Of a stretch of DNA of 64,000 bases, positions 34,658-44,113 are shown in pieces. The notes under the pieces are model-generated. The model saw only the letters and a list, made by a program, of their open reading frames with translations, did no database searches and was not told the DNA's origin. Source of the stretch: Haloglycomyces albus DSM 45210 (GTDB lineage: Bacteria > Actinomycetota > Actinomycetes > Mycobacteriales > Micromonosporaceae); assembly GCF_000527155.1 (NCBI RefSeq), contig NZ_AZUQ01000001.1, forward strand, positions 3,113,889 to 3,177,888, read 5' to 3'. Both the position numbers and the translations under genes were made by a program. Position 1 is the stretch's first letter; each line of letters begins with the position of its first letter.

Positions 34658-35023
34658 ATGTCAAACGTAAAGAAATCGCTGCGCGTCACGGCAATTACCG
34701 GATTCGCGGCCATGGCGGCATTCGCCGCGGCGTCGCCCGCTGTCGCAGCCACAGTCGATACATGGTCCGACAACCGAGAAGCCAGAGCCACTAGCAACGA
34801 TTCGTGGGTGCGAGCTTACGACGAGGAGGCTAACGGCGAGAGCGCGTATGCCATATACAACCTGCCGGGCGAGCACGACGGCAACACCCACCGTGTCGAA
34901 GTTTTCAGCGGCGCGGGTACGTATGAACAGTCCGCGGATCACGGTGAGATCGACTGGTTTAAGGCCTGCGCTAACAACAACTTCCCGGATGACTGCGGCA
35001 ATGCAGTCTGGCCGCACTTCTAG
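34658..35023 (+). CDS. small secreted protein of an ABC-transporter module
   Basis: 121 residues with a Sec signal peptide (basic MSNVKKSLR, hydrophobic 10-28, cleavage after SPAVAA about 33). The mature 88 residues are acidic, contain two cysteines (CANNNFPDDC near the end, likely a disulfide) and no recognisable domain. ATG 34658 has AAAGGA 8 bases upstream. It heads an operon with an ABC ATPase and a large permease, an arrangement seen for bacteriocin-like or stress peptides and their immunity exporters; that role is only inferred. Confidence 0.75.
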   Translation: MSNVKKSLRVTAITGFAAMAAFAAASPAVAATVDTWSDNREARATSNDSWVRAYDEEANGESAYAIYNLPGEHDGNTHRVEVFSGAGTYEQSADHGEIDWFKACANNNFPDDCGNAVWPHF

Positions 35024-35056
35024 CACCTAGATAGCTACAACAACTCAATTGAGGGG

Positions 35057-35788
35057 GTGGAGCTGCGGCTCTACTCCCTTGAGGGGGATATCATCACTTC
35101 ACATGAAGACGGAGATGCGCCACTGGACCTGCGAGACGTGTGTATTTCGGTGGGGAACCGGGTACTGTTTACCGATTTGAATCTGTCGGTGGGACGAGGG
35201 CAATCCGTCGCTGTCCTAGGCCCCAGCGGGTGCGGCAAAAGCACACTCCTGGCGTCCATTTTGGGCTTGGTGAAACCGGACTCCGGTTCCGTATCTATAG
35301 TCGGAAACCGGATGGACCGCCTCAAGGGCGACCGGCTGGCCTCCGCCCGGTCCTCGCACATCGGTATGGTGTTCCAGTTTGGGGAGCTCATTCCAGAGCT
35401 CACCCCGGTGGAGAACATCATGTTGCCCGCCCAACTGAGTAACCGATCCGGCTCGGAGACGGACGATCGCGCTCACGAGCTACTCGACGAGTTCGGTGTG
35501 GACTCCACCGCCGATACTGACGAGTTGTCCGGTGGCGAACGTCAACGAGTGGCGGTGGCGCGTGCTCTGACGAATCGCCCCACTGTCGTTCTTGCCGACG
35601 AGCCGACAGGGGCCCTGGATGAGGAGAACCGCGAGCGTGTGGCCGACTTCTTGTTCGATGTGCCTAGACAGCATGACTGCGTACTCATTGTGGTGACTCA
35701 CGATCGACACGTCGCACAACGAGCCGACCGGATACTTTCGATCAAGAATGGAGCTCTTGTCAACGCGGCCGTGGGGGAGGGCCGATGA
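35057..35788 (+). CDS. ABC transporter ATP-binding protein (LolD/MacB type)
   Basis: 243 residues: Walker A LGPSGCGKST (about 54-63), Q-loop GMVFQFGELIPELT, signature ELSGGERQRVAVARAL, Walker B TVVLADEPTGALD and H-loop VVTHDRH, all intact. This subgroup works with FtsX-like permeases, here the next gene, which overlaps by 4 bases (ATGA). The GTG start lies directly against a GAGGGG stretch, so the exact start may differ slightly; a second TTGAGGGGG copy occurs 30 bases later. Codon use is less G/C-biased than in neighbouring housekeeping genes. Confidence 0.92.
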   Translation: MELRLYSLEGDIITSHEDGDAPLDLRDVCISVGNRVLFTDLNLSVGRGQSVAVLGPSGCGKSTLLASILGLVKPDSGSVSIVGNRMDRLKGDRLASARSSHIGMVFQFGELIPELTPVENIMLPAQLSNRSGSETDDRAHELLDEFGVDSTADTDELSGGERQRVAVARALTNRPTVVLADEPTGALDEENRERVADFLFDVPRQHDCVLIVVTHDRHVAQRADRILSIKNGALVNAAVGEGR

Positions 35789-38010
35789 TAGGGAAGCCAC
35801 CTCGTATTCGGACCATGTGGCGGGTGGGACGAGGCATTGCCGCCAATTCGCCCTCACGCCGTTTGCGCGCAGTGACGTTGACCGTTGGTGTAACGATTCT
35901 TATCGCCGGAGCGGTCACACTGGCGGCCTCCCTGAGCCTCAATACCTTGCGACAGGACCGCATATCCGGAGTCGGGCTTTACTTCACCGATGAATCAACT
36001 CCCGATTCCGAGGTAACCAACGTTACGGCCAAGTCCGATTCGCTAAACGACAGCCGATCGTATCAAGTCGTCTATCTGGATCAGCTCTCCGAGTCCTCCC
36101 CCGCACCGCCAGGAATCCCCGACAGGATAAGGGACGGCGACGTATACCTTTCACCCGCATTGCACGAGATGGATCATTCGGTCGCGGATCGCTATGGACG
36201 CTTCACCGGTCTGATCGCGCCCGCCGGATTGGCCGATCGCGGTGAACTCCTCGTCTACGTCGGGGACGAGTTTCGTCCATCGGTCGAAGCAGTCCCCTTG
36301 ACAACCGAAGACTCCGCTCCTCCACATGCAATTGAATGGTCGCCGCACGGTAGCCTGATCGGTCAGGACTTCTACCCTTCCCTGATTCCCGTTGTCATCG
36401 TCGTTGCGGTGCTTATACCGGCCACCTGGTTGACCGTAGTCGCAGCACGGGTGGGTGACGGGCCCCGAGGCAAACGGATGGCCGTCCTATCTACTTTGGG
36501 CGCCAAACGCAGTGACCACGTTATGGTTTCCATTGCGGAATCAGCGGTGCCGCTGGCCATCGGAGCCACCCTCGTGTCAGGGCTCCTTGCAATGTTCCTG
36601 ACGACAGACGTTCGGCTGCCGTACGTCGAGTACTGGGTATTCGCCAAGGATGTGCGGACATCGGCATTGATACTCGTCGGCGCTGTGGTGGCCGGGATGA
36701 TGGCGGCCACGTGGATTGCTACGACAGGTTCGTATTCTCGTATGTCGGGTCGAAACAAGCGGACGCGACCCGATGTGAGACAACGGGTCCGATTTGGACT
36801 GTTGTGGGTCGGCTTGTTCGCCGCGGCTCTCATTTTCTCGGTCATTGCTCCGGAATACTTCCGCGGAGGTGCGCAGTACTACACCTCCGTCTGGGGCACC
36901 ACACTTGCGCTGATAGTGCTTCTGCCGTTGGCCGTCACCGCCACTTGTGCACTGGTCGCTCGACGAGCTCTGCGGAGCGGGGCCCATGACCGCGACCCGT
37001 CCCGAACCATCGTTTTTCGACGGATACGGTTTCGCCCCAAGAGCTTCGGCCGTCCGCTCGCAGTGGTGGCCATGAGCGGGTTTCTCACCGTTATGTTGGG
37101 CACCTATGCAGGGCTGTTGGCCGACTCCGGTATGGAAGCGCGGAAGTGGTTGGACAACGCATCCCTGACGACCATGACCGTTTACGGAGCGGACCTCAAG
37201 ACTCATGGCGATCTAGCAGGCATCAGAGAGAAGCTCCCGGAATCGACGGATATCGCCCTTCTGCACATCACCGGAGACGATACCCCAAACCCTGAGGTTC
37301 CTAGGGACGTTGAGATATTCATGGACTGCGACATCGTAACCTGCCAGGAGGACCTGGGAAACCAAGGGATGGACGGATTTCTGGATTCCCTACCCAATAG
37401 AGAACTGGCAGCCGCTTTGTCCGATCAGCTCGAATTCCATTCCACACTGGGATCGGTACGTATCGCCGATCTCGAAGAAACGGGACTTGGCGAATACTAC
37501 CCAAACATTTTCGTATACAGTACCAACGGCGACGCTCTCAAGGACTCCAAAGTAACCAGGGCGTTTTCGGTCCTCCCCGGGGGCGCCCAGGTGTCCCACC
37601 CCGTGCAGAACGCCAAGCTTGGTGCGATCCCGACTCTGGAGCAGTCTCGGTGGTTGACGGGACTTGGCGCGATTGGCGTGCTCATCATGTCACTTGCGGT
37701 GTTGACGGCCTTTGGTCACTCATTCCGAGAAACCGGGCGGCAATTGGCACCGTTGTCGGTGATGACCGGTGATCGCCGCGTGTATCGCAGTTATTCGCGC
37801 CTGGCGGTCGGAATTCCGATCTCTGTGGCACTGATCGGTGGGATTGCGGTCGCGAATCTGGCATCGATACCCATGCAGACCCATGGCGGGACCGTGGTGC
37901 CGTACTACTTCACCGCCATCCTGGTGGCCTTGAATCTGGTCATTGCCGCGTCGATGACCAAGTGGTCGGAACGGATAGCCCTACGGGAAAGAGACGCCTG
38001 GCGTCCGTAA
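35785..38010 (+). CDS. FtsX-like ABC permease
   Basis: 741-residue membrane protein. One N-terminal helix (about 29-52), a first extracytoplasmic domain (about 55-190), three helices (about 195-310) and, after about 340, further helices, a second extracytoplasmic domain (about 455-610) and three C-terminal helices (about 620-735). This is the duplicated FtsX/MacB-like layout for exporters or mechanotransmission. Contains LVVAARVGDGPRGKRMAVLSTLGAKRSD, the usual cytoplasmic coupling loop. Start codon overlaps the ATPase stop. Substrate probably the secreted protein or a toxic compound; not determinable. Confidence 0.88.
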   Translation: MIGKPPRIRTMWRVGRGIAANSPSRRLRAVTLTVGVTILIAGAVTLAASLSLNTLRQDRISGVGLYFTDESTPDSEVTNVTAKSDSLNDSRSYQVVYLDQLSESSPAPPGIPDRIRDGDVYLSPALHEMDHSVADRYGRFTGLIAPAGLADRGELLVYVGDEFRPSVEAVPLTTEDSAPPHAIEWSPHGSLIGQDFYPSLIPVVIVVAVLIPATWLTVVAARVGDGPRGKRMAVLSTLGAKRSDHVMVSIAESAVPLAIGATLVSGLLAMFLTTDVRLPYVEYWVFAKDVRTSALILVGAVVAGMMAATWIATTGSYSRMSGRNKRTRPDVRQRVRFGLLWVGLFAAALIFSVIAPEYFRGGAQYYTSVWGTTLALIVLLPLAVTATCALVARRALRSGAHDRDPSRTIVFRRIRFRPKSFGRPLAVVAMSGFLTVMLGTYAGLLADSGMEARKWLDNASLTTMTVYGADLKTHGDLAGIREKLPESTDIALLHITGDDTPNPEVPRDVEIFMDCDIVTCQEDLGNQGMDGFLDSLPNRELAAALSDQLEFHSTLGSVRIADLEETGLGEYYPNIFVYSTNGDALKDSKVTRAFSVLPGGAQVSHPVQNAKLGAIPTLEQSRWLTGLGAIGVLIMSLAVLTAFGHSFRETGRQLAPLSVMTGDRRVYRSYSRLAVGIPISVALIGGIAVANLASIPMQTHGGTVVPYYFTAILVALNLVIAASMTKWSERIALRERDAWRP

Positions 38011-38191
38011 TACGAATCCGGACACGGACTGGGGACCGGCTTATTCCGCCGCCCCGGTCGGTGCATCGTTCTGAGGGGCTGCGGAGCCGTCATCGCACCG
38101 GATAGGGCAGCATACCTCCTGCTCCACAGCGGAAAACGCGGTATGCATGCAATACGTGAGAGTCTTACCAAAACTGTGGTATACGACAATT

Positions 38192-38205
38192 GTGTCGGTC
38201 GACAC
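38192..38205. promoter_or_regulatory. short dyad upstream of SulP gene
   Basis: GTGTCG-GT-CGACAC, a perfect 6-bp inverted repeat about 105 bases before the SulP start, inside a 298-base gene-free stretch otherwise without visible structure. Confidence 0.3.
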
Positions 38206-38308
38206 TTACGGTTTAGACAGGCGAAAATCTGCCCGTAGCATGGGCGGTCGATTCATTTAGCGTTATCCGTTCCCGAGGTACGCCCTCCTGTTCTCATTTG
38301 GACTTGAA

Positions 38309-39793
38309 TTGACGATTCTCGCGCGCTTGAAGCGGTTTGCGCTGCCCAAACCAAGCTTCGCCTTTCTCCGCATCGAACTGCTCGCCGGGTTGTTGGTCGC
38401 TTTGTCGATGATTCCGACCTCGATCGCGTTTTCGATCGTGGTCGGTGTCGATCCCAGCGTCGGCCTGTTCGCCTCGGCGGTCATGGCCTGTTCGATAGCC
38501 GCGTTCGGGGGACGCCCGGCCATGGTGTCGATCGCGACCGCCGCCATGGCCCTCATCCTGGCGCCGCTCGGCCACACGTACGGGGCCGGGTATGTCATGG
38601 CCGCGACCATTGCCGCCGGGGTCGTCCAAATACTCCTGGCGACCACCGGGGTCACCAAGCTGATGCGCTACATCCCGCGCAGCGTCTTCACGGGTTTCAC
38701 CAATGCCCTGGCCATTCTCATCTTCCTCTCTCAGATGCCGTATCTGATCGGCCAACCGTGGCCGGTGTGGGCACTGGCCGCCGCGGCGCTCGGCATCATC
38801 GTTCTCTTCCCGTACCTCACCAAGGTCATCCCCGCTCCGCTGGTCGCCATCGTGGTCCTCACGACCGTGACGGTCGTGTTCACCGTTTCGGTTCCCACCG
38901 TCGGTTCCATGGGGAATCTGCCCGACGGGCTGCCCTGGGTCGCCCTTCCCGACGTGCCCTTCACACTGGACACCGTCCGGATCATCGCCCCTTACGCCGT
39001 CGGGCTGGCCATCGTCGGTCTCCTCGAATCGTTGATGGCGGCGGGGCTGGTCGACGACATGACCGACACCGAATCCAATAAGACCCGCGAAGCCGCCGGT
39101 CAGGGTGCCGGCAACATCATGGTGGGTATTTTCGGCGGGTTCGCCTCCTGCGCGGCGATCGGCCAGACGGTCATGAACGTCAAATCCGGGGCTCGTTCCC
39201 GCCTGTCGACCTTCTCGGCGGGAATCTTTCTGCTCATCCTGGTGGTCGCTCTGGGCGACGTCGTCGGACATATCCCCATGGCCGTCCTGGTGGCCATCAT
39301 GGTGTTCGTCGCGGCGATCACCTTCGACTGGCACTCCGTACGGCCGTCAACATTGAAGCGCCTGCCGATCAGTGAAACGGTCACCATGGCCTCCACGGTC
39401 GTCGCCACGGTCACCACACACAATCTGGCCATCGGCGTCGGGGTCGGAGTCATCGTCGCCATGATCATCTTCGCCCGTAAGGCCGCCAAGGTCGTCAACG
39501 TCACCTCGGTCACCGACCCCGACGGATGTACGGAGTTCTACGCCGTCAGCGGGGAGTTGTTCTTCGCGTCGACCAACCAGTTGATCGAGTCGTTCGACTA
39601 CCAGTGTGCTGCGGAAACGGTGATCGTCGATCTTACCGAAGCACACGTGTGGGACGCCTCGGCCGTCGCCGCGCTGGACGCCGTCACCGACAAGTATCGG
39701 CGGCGGGGAAAGGACGTGGACATCATCGGGTTCAACGCTCCCAGCAAGCAACTGCACGACAATCTCTCCACCCGTCCTCGGCAGGACGCTTAG
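38309..39793 (+). CDS. SulP-family anion transporter with STAS domain
   Basis: 494 residues: about 10-12 transmembrane helices (20-390) with the SulP N-terminal LLAGLLVALSMIPTSIAFS and the LLESLMAAGLVDDMT motif (about 240), then a C-terminal STAS domain (about 405-490) with VIVDLTEAHVWDASAVAALD. SulP proteins carry sulfate, bicarbonate or other anions; substrate unknown. TTG 38309 is the only start near the expected N-terminus and lacks a clear ribosome site. Confidence 0.9.
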   Translation: MTILARLKRFALPKPSFAFLRIELLAGLLVALSMIPTSIAFSIVVGVDPSVGLFASAVMACSIAAFGGRPAMVSIATAAMALILAPLGHTYGAGYVMAATIAAGVVQILLATTGVTKLMRYIPRSVFTGFTNALAILIFLSQMPYLIGQPWPVWALAAAALGIIVLFPYLTKVIPAPLVAIVVLTTVTVVFTVSVPTVGSMGNLPDGLPWVALPDVPFTLDTVRIIAPYAVGLAIVGLLESLMAAGLVDDMTDTESNKTREAAGQGAGNIMVGIFGGFASCAAIGQTVMNVKSGARSRLSTFSAGIFLLILVVALGDVVGHIPMAVLVAIMVFVAAITFDWHSVRPSTLKRLPISETVTMASTVVATVTTHNLAIGVGVGVIVAMIIFARKAAKVVNVTSVTDPDGCTEFYAVSGELFFASTNQLIESFDYQCAAETVIVDLTEAHVWDASAVAALDAVTDKYRRRGKDVDIIGFNAPSKQLHDNLSTRPRQDA

Positions 39794-39835
39794 CGGTAAA
39801 AACGATTTGCCCAAGCCGCACCCGCGTTCGACAAT

Positions 39836-40576
39836 GTGAGCGTGCATCAACCTTTTAACGACGACGCTATTGCCGAGCTGTACGACCTCGAATTCCGCTG
39901 GGCTCGCGAAGACGACTACTATCTCGACGCGATTATGAACTCCGAACGGGTGCTGGACATCGGGTGCGGCACGGGCCGGATGCTCCACGCCGCGCGTGAC
40001 CGAGGGTTCTCCGGACGGCTCGTCGGTATCGACCCCGCCGAGTCCATGCTCCGGCGAGCGCGGCGTCGCCCTGACATCGAATGGTACGAGGGATACGCTC
40101 CGGATTTCGCGTGGCGCGACGAGTTCGATCTCGTCTTCATGACCGGTCACGCCTTTCAATACCTGCTGAGCGATACCGATATCGCCGCTACGTTGGGGGC
40201 GGTCGCGACCTTCCTGTCGCCTGGCGGACGGTTCGTCTTTGAGACCCGCAATCCTGCCGATCGGGCCTGGGAGCGGTGGGCCGAACGGTATTCCACGACG
40301 GTGACGACATCGGATGGTGCGGTGGTCGACTGCGATTACACGGTGGATCCGATCACCGACGAACGCTGGATATCGACCACGACGGTGAACTCCTCCGCGC
40401 AATGGGAGGAGCCGGTGATCATGCGTCAGACGCTGCGGTTCGTCACCGTGGAGGAATTGGACGACCGCCTCCGCTCGGCCGGACTTAAGGTGGTGCACCG
40501 GTACGGCGATTGGGATCTGTCCCCGATGTCGTCGTCGAGCCCTGAAATCATCACCGTCGCCGAGAGGGGGCGCTGA
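39836..40576 (+). CDS. class I SAM-dependent methyltransferase
   Basis: 246 residues with motif I VLDIGCGTGRML (about 39-50), acidic loop VGIDPAESML and motif IV FDLVFMTGHAFQYLL; a C-terminal lipocalin-like half follows. Substrate unknown. No Shine-Dalgarno is visible at either GTG 39836 or GTG 39842, suggesting a leaderless or weak start. Followed by the GNAT gene after 2 bases, so the pair is one operon. Confidence 0.9.
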   Translation: MSVHQPFNDDAIAELYDLEFRWAREDDYYLDAIMNSERVLDIGCGTGRMLHAARDRGFSGRLVGIDPAESMLRRARRRPDIEWYEGYAPDFAWRDEFDLVFMTGHAFQYLLSDTDIAATLGAVATFLSPGGRFVFETRNPADRAWERWAERYSTTVTTSDGAVVDCDYTVDPITDERWISTTTVNSSAQWEEPVIMRQTLRFVTVEELDDRLRSAGLKVVHRYGDWDLSPMSSSSPEIITVAERGR

Positions 40577-40578
40577 TC

Positions 40579-41145
40579 GTGTTCACCCTTCGGCGGTGGA
40601 GCCGTGAGGATCGTGACGCCGTAATCGACGCCTTCGCCGATCCTCTCATGACCTCGCAGTTTCAGCGGCGCGGAACGATTGAGGAGAGCGCGACTCATTG
40701 GCTCGCCACCGCGCACAGTCGATATTCGCGCCGCGACGGCGGCTATTTCTTCTGCGTGGTCGACCGGGACGATACGGTTCTGGGTAACGTCGCCTGCGTT
40801 CCGGTCGATGATCATTCGTGCGGTTGGGTGTCGTATTGGACGGTTCCGGCGGCACGTTCCCGGGGCGTTGCCGGAGCGGCTCTGGCCGCCGTGGTGCCTT
40901 GGCTACACGACCGGGCAGCGATCGAACGTCTGGAATTGGGGCATCGGGTCAATAATCCGACCTCGGGATCGGTCGCGCGGAAGGCGGGATTCGCCTTCGA
41001 AGGCCGCCAACGCGGAAAACTGAGCTATGGCGGGCAACGTTATGACGTTGACTTGTACGGACGGCTCGGCACGGACGAAAGGGCCGGAGTTCCGGTAACC
41101 GTTGCGTTGGACGATCGCCTGATGCCTTCGGCGGAACGGTCGTGA
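40579..41145 (+). CDS. GNAT family N-acetyltransferase
   Basis: 188 residues of the RimJ/RimL type: LRRWSREDRDAVIDAFADP at the N-terminus, acetyl-CoA loop VPAARSRGVAGAALAAV (about 90-106; the R/QxxGxG/A pattern) and NNPTSGSVARKAGFAFEGR (about 123). Acts on an unknown amine, perhaps a protein N-terminus or small molecule. The last 30 residues are poorly conserved. Partner of the methyltransferase gene by position only. Confidence 0.88.
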   Translation: MFTLRRWSREDRDAVIDAFADPLMTSQFQRRGTIEESATHWLATAHSRYSRRDGGYFFCVVDRDDTVLGNVACVPVDDHSCGWVSYWTVPAARSRGVAGAALAAVVPWLHDRAAIERLELGHRVNNPTSGSVARKAGFAFEGRQRGKLSYGGQRYDVDLYGRLGTDERAGVPVTVALDDRLMPSAERS

Positions 41146-41199
41146 CGGAACGCCACGGCGTTGGTGGGGCGACACCGGTGTGATGTCGCCCCGTGGTCA

Positions 41200-42627
41200 T
41201 TAGGCTTGCAGATTGTCGTGGATGGCGGTGATCAGTTCACCTGAAGCGGTGTCTCCCGACAATTCCCAGAAGAACGCTCCCGCGAGTGATTCCGAATGCA
41301 GGTAATCCATTTTGTCGGCTATGGTTTCGGGGGTGTCGTAGCCCCACCACTCATTGCCGCATTGGGCGAACGCGGTTCCTCCCATCTGCCCGGTGGTCGG
41401 GCATCGTTCGCTGATGACTTTGTAGTCCTCGATCCCCTGTTCGTACGTGCCGGGAGCGGGCCCGTTCCCTTCGCCTTCCCCGGCTTGGGTGGCATTCCAC
41501 CCGCGCCCGTAGAAGCCGATCCCCAGCAAGAGTTTGTCGGCCGGGACTCCCAGTGACTTGTATTTGGCGATGCTGGCGCTGGCGTTGAACTCGCCGATCG
41601 GGACGTCGGGGTACGCCTGGAGTGGAGAGTGAGGAGCGACGTCGTCGTTCCAGGCCCCGAAGTAGTCGTAGGTCATGACCATGTAGAAGTCCACGTATTG
41701 TGCCGCCGCCCCGTAGTCGGTGGCGTCGATCTTGCCGCCCTCGGTCGCGTCGGCAGTGACGGCGGCCGTAACCAGCTCGTCGGAGCCGAATCGATTACGT
41801 AGCGCCGACATCAGGTCGCCGAACGCGTTTGGACCGGATGAATCGCAGGTCTTGCCGCAGGCGTTCGGGTATTCCCAGTCGATGTCGATTCCGTCGAACA
41901 GGCCGGACCATTGGGAATCATGGACCAGGTCGTAGCAGGCGTCCGCGAAGGCCTGGGGGTTCTGCGCGGCTTGACCGAAGCCGTCCGACCAGGTCCATCC
42001 GCCGAAGGACCAGAGGATCTCCAGGTGCGGATACATCTCCTTCAGTTTCAGCAGTTGATTGAAGTTGCCGCGTAGTGGATCGTTCCAGTTGTCGCCTTCA
42101 CCGTCGACCGACTCCGCCGCACTATAGGTGCGCTGGGTAGCGGCGTAATTGTCGCCCATGGTGCATTGGCCGCCCTGTACGTTCCCGAAGGCGTAGACAA
42201 TGTGGGTCAGTTTTTCGGCCGAACCCGAGTCGACGATGTTCTTGGCGTGATAGTTGCGGTCGTATACTCCCCATTCGGTGAAGTAGCCGATGTTGTAGTG
42301 GTCCCCCGGCGGTTCACCGGGGTCACCCGGATCATCGGGGTCGTCGGGGTCGTCCGGTTCATCGGAACAGGACCCGAGATCCAGCCACACGCCCCATTCG
42401 CCCGTCGTCCCGGGTTCTTCTCCTTGTGTCCACCATTTCGCTTCGTATTGACGCCCGTTGTGGCTGACTTGGTCGCCACCGTGGTAGACGGCGGTCGATT
42501 CCCAGGCCGAACCGCATTCGTCCAGTACCGTCTGTGCGGTCGCGCCAGAAGCCGTCAGACCGAGCGCGGCGGTCATGATAACCGCCGCCAGCACGGCACC
42601 TGCGCGTCGTGACAATGTCTTTCGCAC
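41200..42627 (-). CDS. secreted GH18 chitinase with N-terminal chitin-binding module
   Basis: 475 residues. Sec signal peptide (1-31, MRKTLSRRAGAVLAA..., AxA-type cleavage), CBM5/12-type module (about 37-87, AWESTAVYHGGDQVSHNG ... WWTQGEEPG), acidic Asp/Pro/Gly linker (DDPDDPDDPGDPGEPP, about 90-107) and a GH18 barrel with catalytic Glu in FDGIDIDWEYP (about 246-256), SFGGWTWSDG and MVMTYDYFGAW. Degrades chitin extracellularly. The upstream 60 bases (42628-42690) are A/T-rich with three AGATA repeats on the minus strand but no canonical DasR box that I can see. Confidence 0.95.
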   Translation of the reverse strand: MRKTLSRRAGAVLAAVIMTAALGLTASGATAQTVLDECGSAWESTAVYHGGDQVSHNGRQYEAKWWTQGEEPGTTGEWGVWLDLGSCSDEPDDPDDPDDPGDPGEPPGDHYNIGYFTEWGVYDRNYHAKNIVDSGSAEKLTHIVYAFGNVQGGQCTMGDNYAATQRTYSAAESVDGEGDNWNDPLRGNFNQLLKLKEMYPHLEILWSFGGWTWSDGFGQAAQNPQAFADACYDLVHDSQWSGLFDGIDIDWEYPNACGKTCDSSGPNAFGDLMSALRNRFGSDELVTAAVTADATEGGKIDATDYGAAAQYVDFYMVMTYDYFGAWNDDVAPHSPLQAYPDVPIGEFNASASIAKYKSLGVPADKLLLGIGFYGRGWNATQAGEGEGNGPAPGTYEQGIEDYKVISERCPTTGQMGGTAFAQCGNEWWGYDTPETIADKMDYLHSESLAGAFFWELSGDTASGELITAIHDNLQA

Positions 42628-42809
42628 CGCTCCCCCTTAACAGTAAAGACAATTATCTTATCTAAAGATCTATCTTCCTCTATTTCGTGAGGTGAGTCAA
42701 GTAATGATGGGAATAAATGTCATGGCGGAGTCTGCACGCGGATCGAGCGACAATGCGTCCAAGGCGGCAACCGAGCGGGCCGCGCTGTGTGGCAGAGCGC
42801 CCGTGGAAC

Positions 42810-43340
42810 CTATTCCACCGTCACACCGAGTCGCTGTGCTTGGCGCTGAAATGCGCGATAGGCGGCCTGATCGTAGAGCACGAACGTTACCTCTGTAACC
42901 TGTGTATCGGCTTGAACGACCGTTTCCAGCGCGGTCCGCGCGGCGGACTCGATCGGCCAGCTGAACGCTCCAGCAGATATCGCGGGAAAAGCAACACTAC
43001 GCGCACCGAGGTCATCGGCGACGCGGAGCGACTCCCGGTAGGAGGACGCCAGGACATCGCTGCGATCGTCCTGGGGCGAATAAACCGGGCCCACGGTGTG
43101 AATGACCCATTGCGCCGGCAGTCGACCAGCGGTCGTCGCTACCGCCTGCCCGGACGGCAATCCCTTCGGGAAACGCTCCTCACGCAGGCGTCGACATTCG
43201 GCCATGATTTCGGGGCCACCGGCGGAATGTATGGCTCCATCCACTCCACCGCCACCCAGAAGACTGGAATTGGCGGCATTGACGATGGCGTCGGCACTGT
43301 ACGCCGCGATGTCTCCTCGGACCAATCGCACGGTGAGCAC
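42810..43340 (-). CDS. macrodomain protein (O-acetyl-ADP-ribose deacetylase type)
   Basis: 176 residues, a single MacroD-like domain: VRGDIAAYSADAIVNAANSS with the substrate-binding Asn, GGGGVDGAIHSAGG (about 29-42) and AFPAISAGAFSWP (about 117). Removes ADP-ribose from acetylated or ADP-ribosylated substrates. GTG 43340 is preceded by GGGAAGGGG 7 bases upstream. Divergent from the pentapeptide gene. Confidence 0.93.
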   Translation of the reverse strand: MLTVRLVRGDIAAYSADAIVNAANSSLLGGGGVDGAIHSAGGPEIMAECRRLREERFPKGLPSGQAVATTAGRLPAQWVIHTVGPVYSPQDDRSDVLASSYRESLRVADDLGARSVAFPAISAGAFSWPIESAARTALETVVQADTQVTEVTFVLYDQAAYRAFQRQAQRLGVTVE

Positions 43341-43453
43341 TGTCGTCCCCTTCCCGAGATCACTGTTTCCTCAGCATACGGCAGCGTCAACCGCTCCGAC
43401 GTCACAGCTGACTGTTAAGCTCAGGATTTTCGCCGTCCAAGGAGGATATGGAC

Positions 43454-44113
43454 ATGACACAGCGCCGTCGATCTCAGGTACCCCGGCCGCCGGCCATCGA
43501 CGATCACAACCTCCGTGAGGTCGAATTTGAACCTGAGAGTGACTTCGACGAGGTCCGGATTGTCGATCAGGACTGCTCTCAGTACCAAGGGGGCGGCTCG
43601 CTGCGATTCAGCCGTGTCGATTCCACGGACTTTACCGACAGCACGGTGCGCCCCATGGAGTTGGTCGACGTCGCGCTGACCAAATCGATTTTCGCCAACG
43701 CGCAGTGGTCGAATGTCGTCGCCCGTCGCGTCGCTTTGAACGGCTGCCAAACCATCGGCTGGAATCTGCACTGCGACGTCGCCGAAGACCTGCGTTTTCA
43801 CGAATGCCGACTCGATTATGCGGGCCTGTCCTTTACTAAGACCAAGGGACCGGTGGTATTCGAACGCTGCCGTTTTCGTGAGGCCACATTCGTCGGCGAC
43901 ATCTCCCGCGTCGCATTCGTCGAGTGCGAATTCGATGCGACGGATTTCAACCGGATAACCTCGGCCCGCGGTGTCGACCTGCGCCGCAGTCCCTTGGACG
44001 GCATCGTGGGGATCAATCGCCTCCGTGGGGCGCGTATCAGCCCCGACCAGGCCGTCGCCGCCGCAGGCACCTTCGCCCGTGAACTGGGATTCGAACTGTC
44101 GAACCCGTCCTGA
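43454..44113 (+). CDS. pentapeptide-repeat-like protein
   Basis: 219 residues. Repeating A/D-[LF]-x-x pattern typical of pentapeptide right-handed beta-helices: RFSRVDSTDFTDSTV, VVFERCRFREATF, VAFVECEFDATDFN. About ten coils. Some such proteins mimic DNA and protect gyrase; function unknown here. AAGGAGG at 43439-43445 is 8 bases before ATG 43454 and too close to ATG 43448, so the second ATG is chosen. Confidence 0.82.
   Translation: MTQRRRSQVPRPPAIDDHNLREVEFEPESDFDEVRIVDQDCSQYQGGGSLRFSRVDSTDFTDSTVRPMELVDVALTKSIFANAQWSNVVARRVALNGCQTIGWNLHCDVAEDLRFHECRLDYAGLSFTKTKGPVVFERCRFREATFVGDISRVAFVECEFDATDFNRITSARGVDLRRSPLDGIVGINRLRGARISPDQAVAAAGTFARELGFELSNPS

Noticed and set aside
34658-38010. Lactococcin-972-type bacteriocin operon
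   Set aside because: The secreted protein lacks the lactococcin-972 fold signature and the permease is FtsX-like, not the DUF1430 protein of those operons.
41200-42690. CRISPR-like or repeat array in chitinase linker (Asp-Asp-Pro units)
   Set aside because: The repeats are a coding low-complexity linker; no spacer structure. No CRISPR array was seen anywhere in the window.
42628-42690. DasR-type operator upstream of the chitinase
   Set aside because: Only A/T-rich AGATA repeats are present; no sequence close to the ACTGGTCTAGACCACT-like box.
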